From assembly GCA_013399305.1 (NCBI GenBank), contig VXAI01000035.1, positions 4,472,646-4,536,645 on the forward strand: a DNA stretch of 64,000 bases, given 5' to 3'. Positions 25,977 to 38,471 of this stretch are shown here, piece after piece (the stretch's first letter is position 1; every line of letters starts with the position of its first letter). The notes beneath the pieces are model-generated. The model was given only the letters and a program-made list of their open reading frames with translations. It was not told the DNA's origin and ran no database searches. Source of the stretch: Rostratula benghalensis (Eukaryota; Chordata; Aves; Charadriiformes; Rostratulidae). Made by a program: the position numbers and the translations under genes.

Positions 25977-28020
25977 CCAAGACATGAGGTGCATTCACTA
26001 AATGGCATTTCTGGCTGGCCTTGCATTTTTTAAAGCTTTTAGAAAAGTGATACATACAGTTTTGAACACATTTTTATAGCAGTGTTTTTAATATATATTA
26101 GTTCAGTAACATATTTTTTTCTGTTATTCCTTGGCTTGATATATTGTTCTAATGTGTTGCCATGATATTAGATTGTCCTAACTCTTTTCTATTTTCATCC
26201 ATTCATCTTTTTTATACAATATAATGTTATTGACATTAATGAAGTTACTGTTAATTTATGCCACGGTGAAAGAGAAAGGAATCAGACTCGTTATATCTGG
26301 TATCACAGTTCACGAGAGAATCAGTTAATTGCATTCCATTAGTAATTAGCACAGAGGAATATGAAATACTAATGTTTTGTTACCCACACATTTAATAGCC
26401 CTTATTCTCAGCAACCTCAGGGCTGTAGGTGTCAGAGAAACAAAGGCTTCCACTGTAGATGGATCTTCTGCTGGTATCAAATGAAAAACACGCCAACATG
26501 GCTTTTGGAAACCACAGTACCTAGTCATAGAGTATGTGCCTTAATATCAAACTCCAGATATTTATTTGACTTTTATTTTAATGATTAAAATGAAATATTA
26601 TTTTTCCCCTTTTTTCTGTGTCATTAAAACATAGGTAGGCTGGGGCTGATTAATTTTTTATTTTATGTTTGTCAGGTTTTTTTGTAGTACTGGAAACATT
26701 TTGTTTGTCACCTTGTCACGTGAGCTGCATGTATCTCAGTGTGTTGTTGTCACCGGGTTCAGGTTCCCAGAATCACAGGTAGGCCCAGGGTTGTTTCAGC
26801 AGATTCAGTGCTACAGATGGGAGGATATAGCAGGAGGGTCAATCATAACTACACGCCTCCTCCACTGGAAGCAGAGATTGAGTGACCCAGCAGGAAAAAC
26901 TCCTAACGATAAAGTCAAGAGAGTTCAAGTTCAGAAATCTTTCAATTTAAATCAAACAGTATGGACTTTTCTGCTAGGAGTGGGTTACAAGCTCCCTGCG
27001 TAGAGCTGGAGACAGTAAAAACAGGTACACAAGATAAACAAGCCCTGTTTTTTGGTTTTGTTTTTTTTTTTTTCCACTTCTTGGTCTGTAAGACTAGTGC
27101 ATACAGCTTCCTCAGGCGGACAAAGAACTTTTCTTTACATTTAAAAATGCCATTCACATATCTTTTGAATTTGTTTACCCACATCTATTCCTTTATTTCA
27201 TTCTGTCTAGTGGCACAGAGATTTTAATAGGGCTGTGATTATACCAGTTTTTTATGAGTTTCATTTGCAAGAATGTATTGACTTTGAACACAAGTCTGCC
27301 AATGGGGTGGCTTTGGTGTTTAGAAAGCCATGTCTAGGGGACTCTCTTTTTGTATTTGAGAGAATTTTCTTTTTGCATACTATTGTTTCAGTTAACGTCA
27401 TCCAAAAACATATTTTGTGGCTGGTTTTCAATAGGTATGCTTCTGAGCCTCCCATTCATTTGATGTTGAGATGTCTCTGTCAGCCCTAGAGCCATTCTTA
27501 TATCCATTTATTTCTCAGTCTTTCATTCTCAACAGTATTTTCATTGATGCACGAAACAAATCCCCAGACATTTAGCGTACATTGAAAACCAATTCACTCC
27601 TTAATAGATGATAGAGTTTTAAAATACATTGTATACAGTCTATCTGTGAAATGGAAAGTATTTTGCAAAATCACAGAGTGTTCAAATTTCAGTTATTTCC
27701 TAGTGGTGACTGTGTAGAAGTACTTTGAATCTCAGGATGCATAAAAAAACCCAGGCAGCCTGTAGAAGGATTCAGTCCACTCAAACAAGATGAAACAAAT
27801 TCACACATTAGTCCTACTTTCATTTCATGGAGTGTTAGAGTAAAATACCGTGTAGCTGACATTAGCTCTGTGTCATCTCCCATTGAAAAGTCTAATGGAC
27901 CACCTTACATGGGAAGGTTGAAAACGTGGGTATCAAATTGTCTGCTGGAATCATTTTGGTTAGTACAACCATGTTCATGGCCTTAAAGTGGTGAAGGGTC
28001 ATGGCTGTGATACGTTTGAA
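25977..28020. other. Non-coding stretch, no gene recognised
   Basis: It includes a T13 tract at 27061-27073. The open frame 26665-27003 (112 codons, starting at TTG) lies in a less AT-rich patch but has no recognisable domain. No RNA genes or assignable repeats. Confidence 0.5.
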
Positions 28021-28125
28021 AAATGGTGACCTGATCTAGGTGTTCCTGCTCTGGCAGGGGGATTGGACTGGATGATCTTTCAAGGTCCCTTCCAATCCCT
28101 GATAGTCTGTGATTCTGTCTGTGAT
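28021..28125 (+). mobile_element. CR1 LINE 3' end (5'-truncated)
   Basis: A longer 3' fragment of the same CR1 type as at 25901-25976: GATCTAGGTGTTCCTGCTCT, then GGCAGGGGGATTGGACTGG, ATGATCTTTCAAGGTCCC, TTCCAATCCCTGATAGTC, and the octamers TGTGATTCTGTCTGTGAT. The last octamer is altered. Sense orientation is +. It is a common neoavian CR1 type and has no coding capacity. Confidence 0.96.
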
Positions 28126-30963
28126 ACAGGGGACTCTGGGAAACATCTTTATGTAAAACAAGTATAAGCTCTTCTCCAGTGTCCGTCTTCAATGACAATG
28201 GATGAAAAGTCATGGCTGAATATTGAATTGTGCTCAACACTTTGCAGAAAGCTCTTGTAGTTTTAGTAGTAGTGTACCCAATGTATTTCCTCCTCATTTC
28301 ATGACTTCTCTATTTATTGCTACCCTAAAATCGAGGCATGAAGTATGTATTTAAACACTGTTACTTTTTTTTTTTCTCAACTAATGTTAGTCTTTGACTT
28401 TGAGTGACAGTTTATTTGTAAATTAAGAATAAGTGTGAGTAAGAAGGAACGGATAGTCCAGGTGAGAGGTAACAGATACATAATCTTTCATTTGTAGCTT
28501 GCCAGTTCAAATTTGGCTCGGGTCTGTATTGACAGAAATTCATTATCATCTGATGGTTGTTTGGGAGTCTGTGTGAAATGAACTGATGGTATTCACATTC
28601 AAAAAAACAACAACAAAAAACAAAACCTGTCACAATTACATTCTTTTTGGCAGCCTCTGTGAGCATGAGGATGAACTTCTCTCTGACATCTTAAAGCAGT
28701 CTTTCCAGATTAAGCTTCAGGCGAATTGGCAGGACGACATGGAAATTTGCAGACACTGTCCAAGTTTTATCTATCCTTTGTCTAATCAAAGGCCCTGAAG
28801 CCTGTAAATGATGGGAAACAGAAATGACTTCTATATGGCCTCTATCTTTTGCTCTTTCAGGTGCCCAATATGCAGATGCTGCCCTCTAATAACCAGAGAA
28901 TACCAAGCATCCACAGCAGCTAAAACTGGATAATTTGGATGAGCCACTCTAGCTTTGAAAATATATACTCATCTGAGAGAGATTTTCCCTTGGGCAAATG
29001 TGAGTCTGCCAGACAGAAATATAATGGAGTAATTTTTGTCCCCCATCCCTTACGGATTGGTAAAATTAACTGCCAAATGTCAAAAAAACTGCCGAAATCT
29101 TATAGCAAAGGTAGAGACCAAATCTCTCAGCGATACATTTTCCAAGTGTAGTGATATTTAACTTAATTGGGAAAGTGCAGTATGTCAATATGAACTTTTC
29201 CCACCCCCCTATTCTGTCTCTTTCTGAGGCAGTCGTACCATTTCATTTTAGCAATACAGAAACCTTCAACCACTAAAGGATGTGCCAGCCAAAAACCGTC
29301 ACTGCCAACAATTATATGCTAGATGTGTGTGGGCAATAACATATGCACTTAAAAGGACTGAAAAAGAAGGTATGCATGGTTCTTAGCATTTTATCTTGTC
29401 TTGTGTTTCAGAATCTCCCTAAAGTTAGAATTAATTTCAAACAGCAAAAAATCTCTGGGAGAGGAACATGTAGGAGCCCTGAGATGAGCTATGAGATTTT
29501 CAAACAACAATTTTCTTACTGTTAAAAGGCAATGTGAAGCAGAACTGTCTTCATTACTCCTTTAAATAATTAATGTTTTCAGTGTATTTTAGGCATTGAT
29601 TATCTGATTATATGGACAGAGCTCGAGTGCCTAGTGGTATTTTTCTTTTATTTGTACTTGAAGTCTCTAATAACCTGACCATATGTTGATACACACGTTA
29701 GGTACAAGAAGTAGGATTTTAGTGGTGACTGGAGTGTGACATGACTCATCTCCAACATATGAAAAATAGACAAGATGTATTATAAAGGCAGATTTAATGT
29801 AAAAAAAAAAAAAGGAAACAGTGTGCAGGATACTTTTATGCTTGTACGGGAATGGAAGTGAGGAGATTCAAAAGGCTATTGTATTTGATCTGCTGAGGCA
29901 TTTTTTATTGTATTTCTAAGAATATATTTCACCTGCGGTCCAGCATTAACTGGATTCACCACTTTCTGTCTGAAGTAAAATTTTGGCAATTCAAGATCTA
30001 GTTTAAATATATTTCTACTCTTCATCAGCTCCCACCTCAGCTTGCTTAGGTTAGTAGACAGAGCTGACCTTCAAATTAGTACTGAGGACAGGATATAAGG
30101 TATGAAATATTGTAGGCCCTTTTTCTATTTTAAACAAAATCTTATTATTCTTATGTACACCTATACACTTAGTTTGTGGCTTAGATGGCTGTTTTATTCT
30201 TTGGGACTATTATATGCTATACCCATTGAAGGAAGTAGATTATGGGCTTGGAATTACTCATATGAAGAATGTAAATTTATCCATGCGTGCCTTGTCTTTC
30301 TGGTCTGAGTACTGAAAAAGTAATTCTCCAGGCTGAACTCTTTATTCACTAAAAAGAAAGGATATTCTGTGGAGTAGTGTGTACGTTTTTTACCATCATA
30401 AAAGGTGACTTACCCTTGGCACAGGTGCAGGGAAGGTCAGGGAAGAAAAGAACAATCATTCCAGAACAGCATTGTTTGTTTCTTCTGGTAAAATGAAGTC
30501 GGAGAAAGGGTAAAATATACTTTATGAATATGTTGTAGGATTGACATCCAAAAGAGAAAATTAGCATTAAACTAAAAACAAATGGCTAACACTGTCATTG
30601 GGTGAATTTAGACTGGAAATCAGGTTTCTGAATACCGAAGGAGAGAGGTTATGAAACAGCCTTCCAATAACACCAGAAAGGTTTTTTTTGTTTGACACAA
30701 TTACACAATGATGTGATATCTTCCAGTCATTTCCTTTAGTGACTGAAAATGTGACTTAATGAGTCAGGAAGGCATTTCTACTCAGGCCTATAGGCCTAGA
30801 ATGGGAGAACAGCAACTGAATTCTGGCTCGTGTCTTCTGTGTGAGCAGCTGAATCTACAGGTTATTATTTATTCTTGTAAGAATAAATACCAGAGTAAGA
30901 AAGTGTCTTAGGAAAAATGCTTAAGATCTTGTCACATGGCAGGTTCCTACAGCCTCAGTTATT
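28126..30963. other. Non-coding stretch, no gene recognised
   Basis: It holds a CAA-rich low-complexity patch at 28601-28627, a segment bounded by splice-like sites at 28861-29000 with stops in all frames, A13 at 29801-29813 and a palindrome at 30866-30889. Nothing else is assignable. Confidence 0.5.
30866..30889. repeat. perfect palindrome, 11-bp arms
   Basis: TATTTATTCTT (30866-30876), two central bases GT, then the exact reverse complement AAGAATAAATA (30879-30889). It could extrude a small cruciform or be a symmetric protein-binding site. Chance in AT-rich DNA is possible. Confidence 0.75.
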
Positions 30964-31266
30964 CTATGGACAGAAACAGCAGTTTCTATGTTGCTCTGGC
31001 TGTGACTGTGGTCGGGTACCCCTGCTGCAGAGCTCGCAGATCCTTGGGAGCAGGTTTCCATTGTGAGCATCATAGGTTTCTGAGACCTCAGCATCTGCAG
31101 TGATGGAGTAGCTATTGGGGCCTTCCTTTTTGTTGAGGGCCAGGTGTAGATATGGCCATTCTGTCTGTGCCTTTCCTTCCACCTCTGCTATCATAACCAA
31201 ACAAAAACTGTGTATACAGATCATCCGTTTGCTTGGATTTAGTGCTGGGTTTAATGCCAGGGTCAT
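30964..31266 (-). other. Coding-like open frame, 100 codons, unrecognised
   Basis: The frame opens with a true ATG and ends at TAG. From about codon 28 onward (EVEGKAQTEWPYLHLALN, then KKEGPNSYSITADAEVSE, then TYDAHNGNLLPRICELC) the codon choice and residue mix look more like a protein than the neighbouring chance frames. The end has clustered cysteines (CELC, CCFC). In transcript sense a pyrimidine/T-rich stretch ending in ATAG precedes GAGGTGGAAGG, so a spliced exon of about 225 bases is also conceivable. I recognise no domain, and a chance frame remains the simpler reading. Confidence 0.18.
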
Positions 31267-32467
31267 TTTTAGTTATATGCATAGCAAAGAATCCAAATTA
31301 ATAATCAATTAATAATCAGCACACAAATATGATGTAATTATCTATTTTGTTTAAAGTTTTAGCATGTACTGTAGATGTTTTCACATGTTAAATGTGATGA
31401 TTTTTTTTCTGTGTGGATTTTTTTCTGTGTTTTGGGTACTGCTAGTATGTACAAAGATGAGAGTTTAAATCTTACCCTTGCTTTTATTCTACAGTTGTGC
31501 CGTATGTTTGCAATATTGCAGCTGCAAATTAAAAACAAATTATATTCAGATTTTGTCTATATATTACTGTTTGAAAGAAACATTTTGCCAAAGATTTTAC
31601 AAATTAGGCAATTTGTTCTGTTACTAGTAAAGCCGCTGCTACAAATACATTCCTTGAGCATTTGACTTTTAAAACTAGTGTATTAAGAGGTTTGTTAGTA
31701 TCATACAGGAGTGATGCTGAGCGTGTCACATAACTGACAGTTATTGATAAAAATCTAAATCTCTAAATAAAATGTGTCTGCTGTTCTACTCTGCTGGCTT
31801 TGATTGGAGGTGCAGCACGTCCCCAAAAGATTGCTTACTTGATTTTACACTGCTGGATCAGGTGATTGAGTCACTTGTAAAGCTCACTAGAATTTCTTTG
31901 TGTAGAGCAAACGATAAATGTTTGAAAGTAGCTCTAGTAAAGTGGCAAAGCTGCATCGATTTAATCAGAAAACTAATGCTTGCATGTGTCTCATTTTATG
32001 CAAAAGTAATTTTTTAACGATGAAGTGTGCTATAGTGATCTTTTTATTTCCTAGATCTTTATTTACCAATATTGCATATGGTGTTTAATCAGAAAATATG
32101 GTTCCTCACTTTACTCGAAGATATGACAGTCACCATTTTGTACTCACAAACAAGTGATCACATTTTTCAGCTCTTACACGAATAATCCTAATAAAATCAG
32201 TCTTGGACTACTGAGTAGGTGTGAGAACATCCATCTATTCAGACATGATTTAATGTAGGTTATACTGAATTTTGGTTGTTGACAATTGCAGTATGTTTTC
32301 CCACTCTATGTGGTTGTAATTATGCAAGAAATAGTTTAAAAAGTATTTGAGTAAAACTTGAAAACTTTAGTGGATATTTTTCTTGAGGTAAGATTTAGAT
32401 TTTGGGCCCTTGCTTACCAGTCAACACAAGCCCTTCTGCTAGTACTAATAGTATGGAAACCTCTCAG
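31267..32467. other. AT-rich non-coding stretch, no gene recognised
   Basis: Notable only for a perfect tandem pair of the 11-mer AATTAATAATC at 31296-31317. No repeat family or coding frame identified. Confidence 0.5.
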
Positions 32468-32680
32468 CTTTCTTGTCCCCGAAGTGTCATACTGTGCAGG
32501 CTGAGTATTGCAAAGTTTCCCCGTGTACCAGGCCCTGGGAGAGGACAGGGCACGTTAGCCTGCAGGTGAACCATGGGCTGCTTTATGAGCCTCTTGACTC
32601 AACCTTTCAGAACCTTGTTGAGGTGAAAATAGAGGACCCTGGGCCTCTCTGGTTCTATGACTTTGTCTTTGCTGTCAAAG
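32468..32680 (+). other. Possible coding exon, unrecognised
   Basis: An open frame runs from 32452 to 32700. It contains a consensus 5' splice donor, CAAAG followed by GTAAGC, at 32680/32681. Two upstream acceptor-like sites exist: CTCTCAG ending at 32467, giving a 213-base exon of phase 1-1, and AACCTTTCAG ending at 32610, giving 70 bases. The 3' part reads LVEVKIEDPGPLWFYDFV then FAVKG, plausible for a beta-rich domain. Neither acceptor has a strong polypyrimidine tract, and I know no matching protein. It could be a decayed exon, a lineage-specific exon or chance. Confidence 0.22.
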
Positions 32681-35029
32681 GTAAGCAGTTCTTTTGGCAC
32701 TAGTGCAGATGACTGAGGAATCAGCTGTGATTCAGGTATTTGATTATATGTTGTAGTCTGATAACGTGCTGTCTTTCTTGTATTTGAATCTAGTTAGCTA
32801 AAAGTATTGAATTCATTTTGTCTTGTTTTATACTGACCACAAGGTCATGGACAGCAAGATATTAGCTAAGTTGATTCTTCCTTATCACGGCCAAATATTT
32901 TACAATTTTGTAGTTAAACAAATCTGAGTAGAGAGAAAGGGAAGATCATTCCCACACTTTCATTCCACGGGGACCCTTTAGTCCCTTGTCCTGCTGATTT
33001 CTATTTTGAAAATAAATTGGAAAAGTCTTTTAGAGGAAAGACTTTAGAATATAAAGCCTTTGGGACTTTGCAGTTTGAGAGAGAAGCATAGTTTTATTTG
33101 CCTTTAAATAATAAAGGAGGTTTTTTTCTGTTTAAGTATTTATAACAATTGAGACTGGGGTTTACAGTATGGAGTGCAGAATTCCATTTTCCAGAATGTC
33201 CTATTACATTTTAATTGCTTTATACTTTAAAAAGTGATAATATAGAATGATAGAATGCTTTATCATTCTGATTAACGAAACCATATTTATAGAACAGGGA
33301 ACTGCTTTTAATGAAGGTTGGTTTGTACATTATGGATCTAATGGTTATGCATCTCATGGCTAACCCTTTATTCTGCAAATTGAACAGTAAAATAAAAACT
33401 GTATTAACTAAATCAAGAAATACACTATTTTTCCTCTAAATTTTCACAATGGAACTTTCCTCCTTGTCTATTAGAGTTTTTGAACTCTGCAGTATCAAAT
33501 AAATTTTTTCATTGACTGGTTTTTTTTGTCTTAATCTGGCAGTCTTAAAGAACTTTATTAACTTTAATTAAAGTTTTATATCACCTTAAAACGTGACTGT
33601 TGAAAAATGGTATTTGAGGCATACTGTAACCAAGGGGTCATTTCACCAGATTATTACTATTTTGAAGTGCTGCTGAGATGTGGCTTTCAGTTCCTCTACC
33701 TTTAGTTGAAATGTAAGGAATTGAAAAAAAAAGCCCACAATTTGAAATGTCAGAAATCAAAATAAGTTACTACAACTATGAGAGTTCAAAAATATCATAT
33801 ATTTGCAATCTCACAGAATATTTTAATGATTAACTTTTTAAAAGAGTATTAAAAGAGCATTACACTGAAATGCCCAAAACACTTAGTTGTATTAAGATTT
33901 TTCAGTGTCAGTACATGAATTGCTTTGCTGATAAACAGATGCAAAAATCTGGCTTGTTTCCCCAGTGGGCAATTGGTAAAAATAAGCCCCAAAATACTGG
34001 GAATATAAAATAGATGAATCCTGCGTCAAAATGGTTTCCTCACACAATTAGCATATATTCCCTGGAATTAAAAAAAAAAAATAATTCTAGGGAGAGAGGT
34101 TGCACAGGAAAAACAGCCTACTTAATTAACTTTGTTTTTCGCTGGTCTCTTCTTGTGGCTTGGACTCTATTTCCTGAAGTTTGTGTGGTTTCTCAGGTGG
34201 TGAAGTTGAAATCACAGTTACAGTTTCTCCAGAAAGGTAGCGTCTGTGCAGCAAACACTAGGTCTGGATAATCAAAAAGTACCACTTGTGACTCAGCAGT
34301 ATTTTAATGCAAAGGTGATTATTGACTAAATGTTTTTAGTGTTCTTTCCTAGTAATTTTTTAAAGCTTCCTCATTATATACATATCCATCTTCCTGACTG
34401 GGCCCCCAAAATGTTTCTGTTGGCAGCTTAAGCAGAGCTCTGATCTATTATTGCACTGATGTTATGTGTGTGGGGTTCAGTTTTAAAATGCTACTTGTAT
34501 GATTAATGATAGAAAGGAAACTAAATCATTGTCAGTGTGAATGTTGATTTAACCCACAGAGTTGCTGATTTCCCTCCCTTTGGTTGGACTCCAGCGCAAG
34601 TTCATAGTCATTACCATTTTGACCTAAGAAATAATGAATAGTTTTCTGACCATTTTTAATGGGAGCTTCAACTTTTTAAAGGTGGAAAGCCCAGCTGTAT
34701 TGCTTCCCTTCAGCCTCTAAAGGAGAAGTGACATCTACCAGGAGGCACCCAGGGTGGGGTTCCCTCTGTCTGGTGTCCCCATTTAGTTCCTTGCTCTTGC
34801 TGAACTCATGGATACTCAGATTTTGGTGGAAGTCCCAAGGTGGGAGATGCTAACTCTCAGAGATGTTACATCTACCTGCTCCTTGCCCTCCTGCTGTTCA
34901 GGGTCTGCCCATCTGCTAGCACTTGTGCGTGGGCCACAGGCTGCGTCTCCCTGACTTAAAACCTGATGGAGTTTCATTAGTGCTTTTCAGAGAATACCTT
35001 GAAGGTTTCTAGACCTCAATCCCGGAGTC
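32681..35029. other. Non-coding stretch, no gene recognised
   Basis: AT-rich to about 34700, then less AT-rich (34700-35000) with no clear frame or repeat. The region 33260-33420 is repeat-free and TAAT-containing, with nothing further to support a role. Confidence 0.5.
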
Positions 35030-35032
35030 ATG

Positions 35033-35272
35033 AACGAAATGTTTTTGTGAAAGTCTAGTCCTCGTCTTGCCAGTGGTTGTCCTTTCTCAAAAAGTTACCA
35101 CCTTGTTGATTAGCATTCGGCTCAGAAGGGACCCTGGACTCGAAAGTAATACGAAGAGTGTGATTCAGACGGCACACTGCGACTGCTGTGTGTGGAGGCT
35201 TTCACAGCGCCTGCCTGCAGTAGGGAGAAGAGCCTCGCTGCAGAGAGAACAGATGCATTTCAGAGTCGCCCG
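35033..35272. promoter_or_regulatory. CpG-enriched segment (island-like)
   Basis: By hand count twelve CpG dinucleotides lie in about 240 bases, for example CCCGG, AACGA, CTCGT, TTCGG, CTCGA, TACGA, GACGG, TGCGA, AGCGC, CTCGC and GTCGCCCGCC. The flanks have almost none. The base composition is close to half G+C, so the CpG frequency is near expectation rather than depleted. This suggests an unmethylated element: a non-coding RNA promoter, an orphan CpG island enhancer, or a young insertion. An AT-rich GAGTATATTATGCTCC follows at 35280, but I see no clear promoter motif order. It is shorter than a standard CpG island. Confidence 0.4.
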
Positions 35273-35275
35273 CCA

Positions 35276-38200
35276 AAGGGAGTATATTATGCTCCCTTTT
35301 TAAACTTTCCCAAACACACACCATCTGTTTCACACTAGATACTTACAGGGTTTGATCAAATTAGAAGTCATGCTGAAAGGGAAAACTAAGGTTAGCATGG
35401 ACGACTTTCTTAAAGCTACAGAAGTCATGGCTCCATTGCATTAAATCTTAAGTATTAACTCCGGTAAACTGAATGAAACATTGCAGCTTAATGACATTGC
35501 CAATTGCAGGTGTTCACTTTCAGTCTCACAGTAACATTTGTAAAAGTAAAAATGAGAAAATGTCCTATAAAATGACAGCAGGAGAAAACAAGAACGGGGG
35601 ACGGTGTGAGTGCTAAAAGTACTGAAACAGATGTTGACTGGTTCAGAATAGCTACCATTAGATATGCCTGACTGCAGAAACAACCTCTGAAAACACTGGA
35701 GTTCAAAAATCATCTTCTGGCACGGAATGGTAGGACTAGTCCAAAAGATTACGCTAAGGAAGTCACCTAGAAATTATATGAGAGTCATATGAATGAAACC
35801 GTGACAAGCGGAGGAACTTCAATATATTGTGAGTGAATAAGAATAGTTTTCATGGTCAAAAGGGAAGGGAATGAGAAGGGATGGAAGCTTAGAAATCTTT
35901 CATTTGTTTGGTAAGGCAGCGGTTTCACACCTGTTTGAGTTCTGAGCCTCTGATTTGCAAAGGTATTTAGTTATTGCTTTGTTCAGCGTTACGAAATGTG
36001 GCTTTCACAGTGAAGGTAGGAAGACTCTAGGAGGATCCATCACTTTCGAGGACAAAGCTTAGGCTTCTTTGGGTGTGTCTCTTTTTAATAGCTGTGCTTT
36101 ATTTTAAATCTAAGATTTTAGAGCTAAGAGACTTGAGCCAAACCCAAAATGAGTTTCCTGCCTGTCCTGAACCCATGCGCTGTGCTCACTGGCAGAGAGC
36201 GCAGGATACCAACATGTAAATGTGTAGGCAAACTGAAAGTTTTACCCCAGCTGCAATTTTTACTCACAAGCTGCTGTGATGCCATAGAGAGTGAATAAAC
36301 CTGTGAGGAACAATGCTCAGGAGCCCTAAAAACATAGGCCTCAACTGTTGGCAGTGGTATAAGAATGTGGTATAAGTCATGTCCTTTTCCTGAGGCAAAA
36401 CACCCTGAAATCCGAGCTAGAACTGAAGCAAGCATTATCAAAAAACTTTGTTTTTCCTGTGTTAAAATTGTTGTAGTTAAATCTGAAGCATAATCACAAA
36501 GAACATATGTCAGAAATTATCTTGTTTTGAAGTGTTTGGTTTATTTGAAACAATTCTAAAATAGAACGATAGGCTTATAAAGCACTTCTAAAATAATGCC
36601 AAAATGCCATGTAAGACTCTGTGTTGAAGACATTTCCAAGCCATCTCACAACAGGAAATAGAGGATTCTTTTTTTCTCTTTTTTTGAGCATCCAAGGTCC
36701 AGTTATTTCAAAGATATTTATCTTGCGTCAAAATGAAGTCTCTTATATGCTGCCAGATGTGGATATTTATTTAAACCAAACTTCCAATCTCTGTAAAGCT
36801 CATTCATAACTTCTCATTGCAACTGTTAATTTAATGCTTATTTTAGTAAAAAAAGGCCTTAGTTTGAGACATGCTTTTAAATCTAAATGTTATTGGACTC
36901 TCGGGCATGAGTGGGACACAGCTAGTAAGGAAAATTTGGAATAATATATTGATTTTTTTACTCTGTTATTACTCCATTAAAATACTGGCTGCATCTTTCT
37001 CTTTTGACCAAGAATAGACCTGCACAACACATCTTGCTTTTTTTTTTTAATTATGTAGAAGTTTTTAACATAAAACAGTTATATACAACACTGATTTTAC
37101 TTCTGTTCACTGCACTTGTGAAACCAGGAGGCCTTGCAATTTTCCTTGCAACATCTTGATTCTATTCCTTTACAAGATAGCAATTTTCTAAAAATTAATT
37201 TGCTTTTTAAAGATGGTTTCACAAGCCTACATTGACATTCCACACAAGCAGAATGTGATACTGCCAAACCAGATAATCTATATCACGAAGTCTCTACAAT
37301 ATCTGCTCATAGGACTTTGAAAGCAGAGCTGCCGGGGTTATTCCTGGACTATGGGCGAAGGGAATTTAGACTAGCAATGTTGCCAGGATATTCTTTTGCA
37401 GTTTAGAAACTAATTTAAAATCCTCAGTCCCATGATAAATTTTTTACACTTTCATATAGGTATGACCTAGAATATATAAGTACTGTAGTGATATGATAGA
37501 AAAAGTCATTGGCGGAAGAACTGCATGCATCTGTCAAATTTTTATCTTTACCTTGAATTATTTTTGGATTAACCTTTCTTTTAATCTACAAGCTTCTTGC
37601 TTGAGGCAAAACAGTCTTTACTTCAAAAAACCATCTGCCTGGTTTCAAGACTTTCATATCAATGGACAGACCTAGAATAAGGAGCCATGTAGCGATAAGC
37701 AATTTGACAGAAGCTTTGACAAATTGGAGATAAATTACATGAACATAAAGAACATACCATTGAGTGCTGAGTGATATACTAATTATATTTTTTTGCTTAA
37801 TGAGTGAGAGACAGCTAAAAAGGAAGGCAAGGTCACACCATTTGGGAGATGCAATGAGGACATTGCATACCTCATCATACATTATGGAAGTTTGAATTTA
37901 AGAAAAAAAAAAAGGGCATTTATTAGGATAAACTTTCATAAGCATCCGATAAAAGAAATGAATAGAGGGTAAAGAAGGTAAAGCATCAGGAAACAGTATC
38001 TGCATAATAAAGCAAGTTTAGCACCATCTTTGATGTTTTTATCACTTTTTAAAATACTACTAAGACCAAAATCAGCTAGTTTGTGAAACAGTAAAACCTG
38101 AACTTAAGAACAGTTGACATATTTTGCACTAGATTTAACTTTTTGTGTGCTTTAGGAGTGAGTGTGTGTTCTAGAATCTGCTTCTGAAGGTTAGGGAAGA

Positions 38201-38471
38201 AAGTGCATTTTTTGCAACACTTATGGATTGTTATCAGAGCCAAATAGGAGACAGAATGTCCCTACTTATCCTCGAGAGAAACTGAAGTGTTAGTGCGATC
38301 AAAAGCAACTGGACAGTGTGAGCTGTTGTGGTACCACTGGTAAATTCAGGACATTAGAAATAGATCTTACTAGACAGGAAGTGTCTGAACTGAAAAACAT
38401 TAAAATAAGGGCTGCAATACAAATGTAAACAGAGCATATCTATAATATTCGGATAATCCACCCTTTGTAGC
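35276..38471. other. AT-rich non-coding stretch, no gene recognised
   Basis: Open frames of 60-105 codons on both strands (for example 36124-36441, minus) show no gene-like features. The segment has short T and A tracts (37041-37050, 37902-37913) and no assignable repeat. Confidence 0.5.

Noticed and set aside
26665..27003. 112-codon plus-strand frame
   Set aside because: It starts at TTG and has no recognisable domain. An internal GTAGG donor-like word is not matched by a good acceptor.
33236..33270. ATAGAATGATAGAATGC considered as an antisense CR1 3' end
   Set aside because: Only the octamer-like words are present. The GGTTGGAAGGGACC block that should follow is missing.
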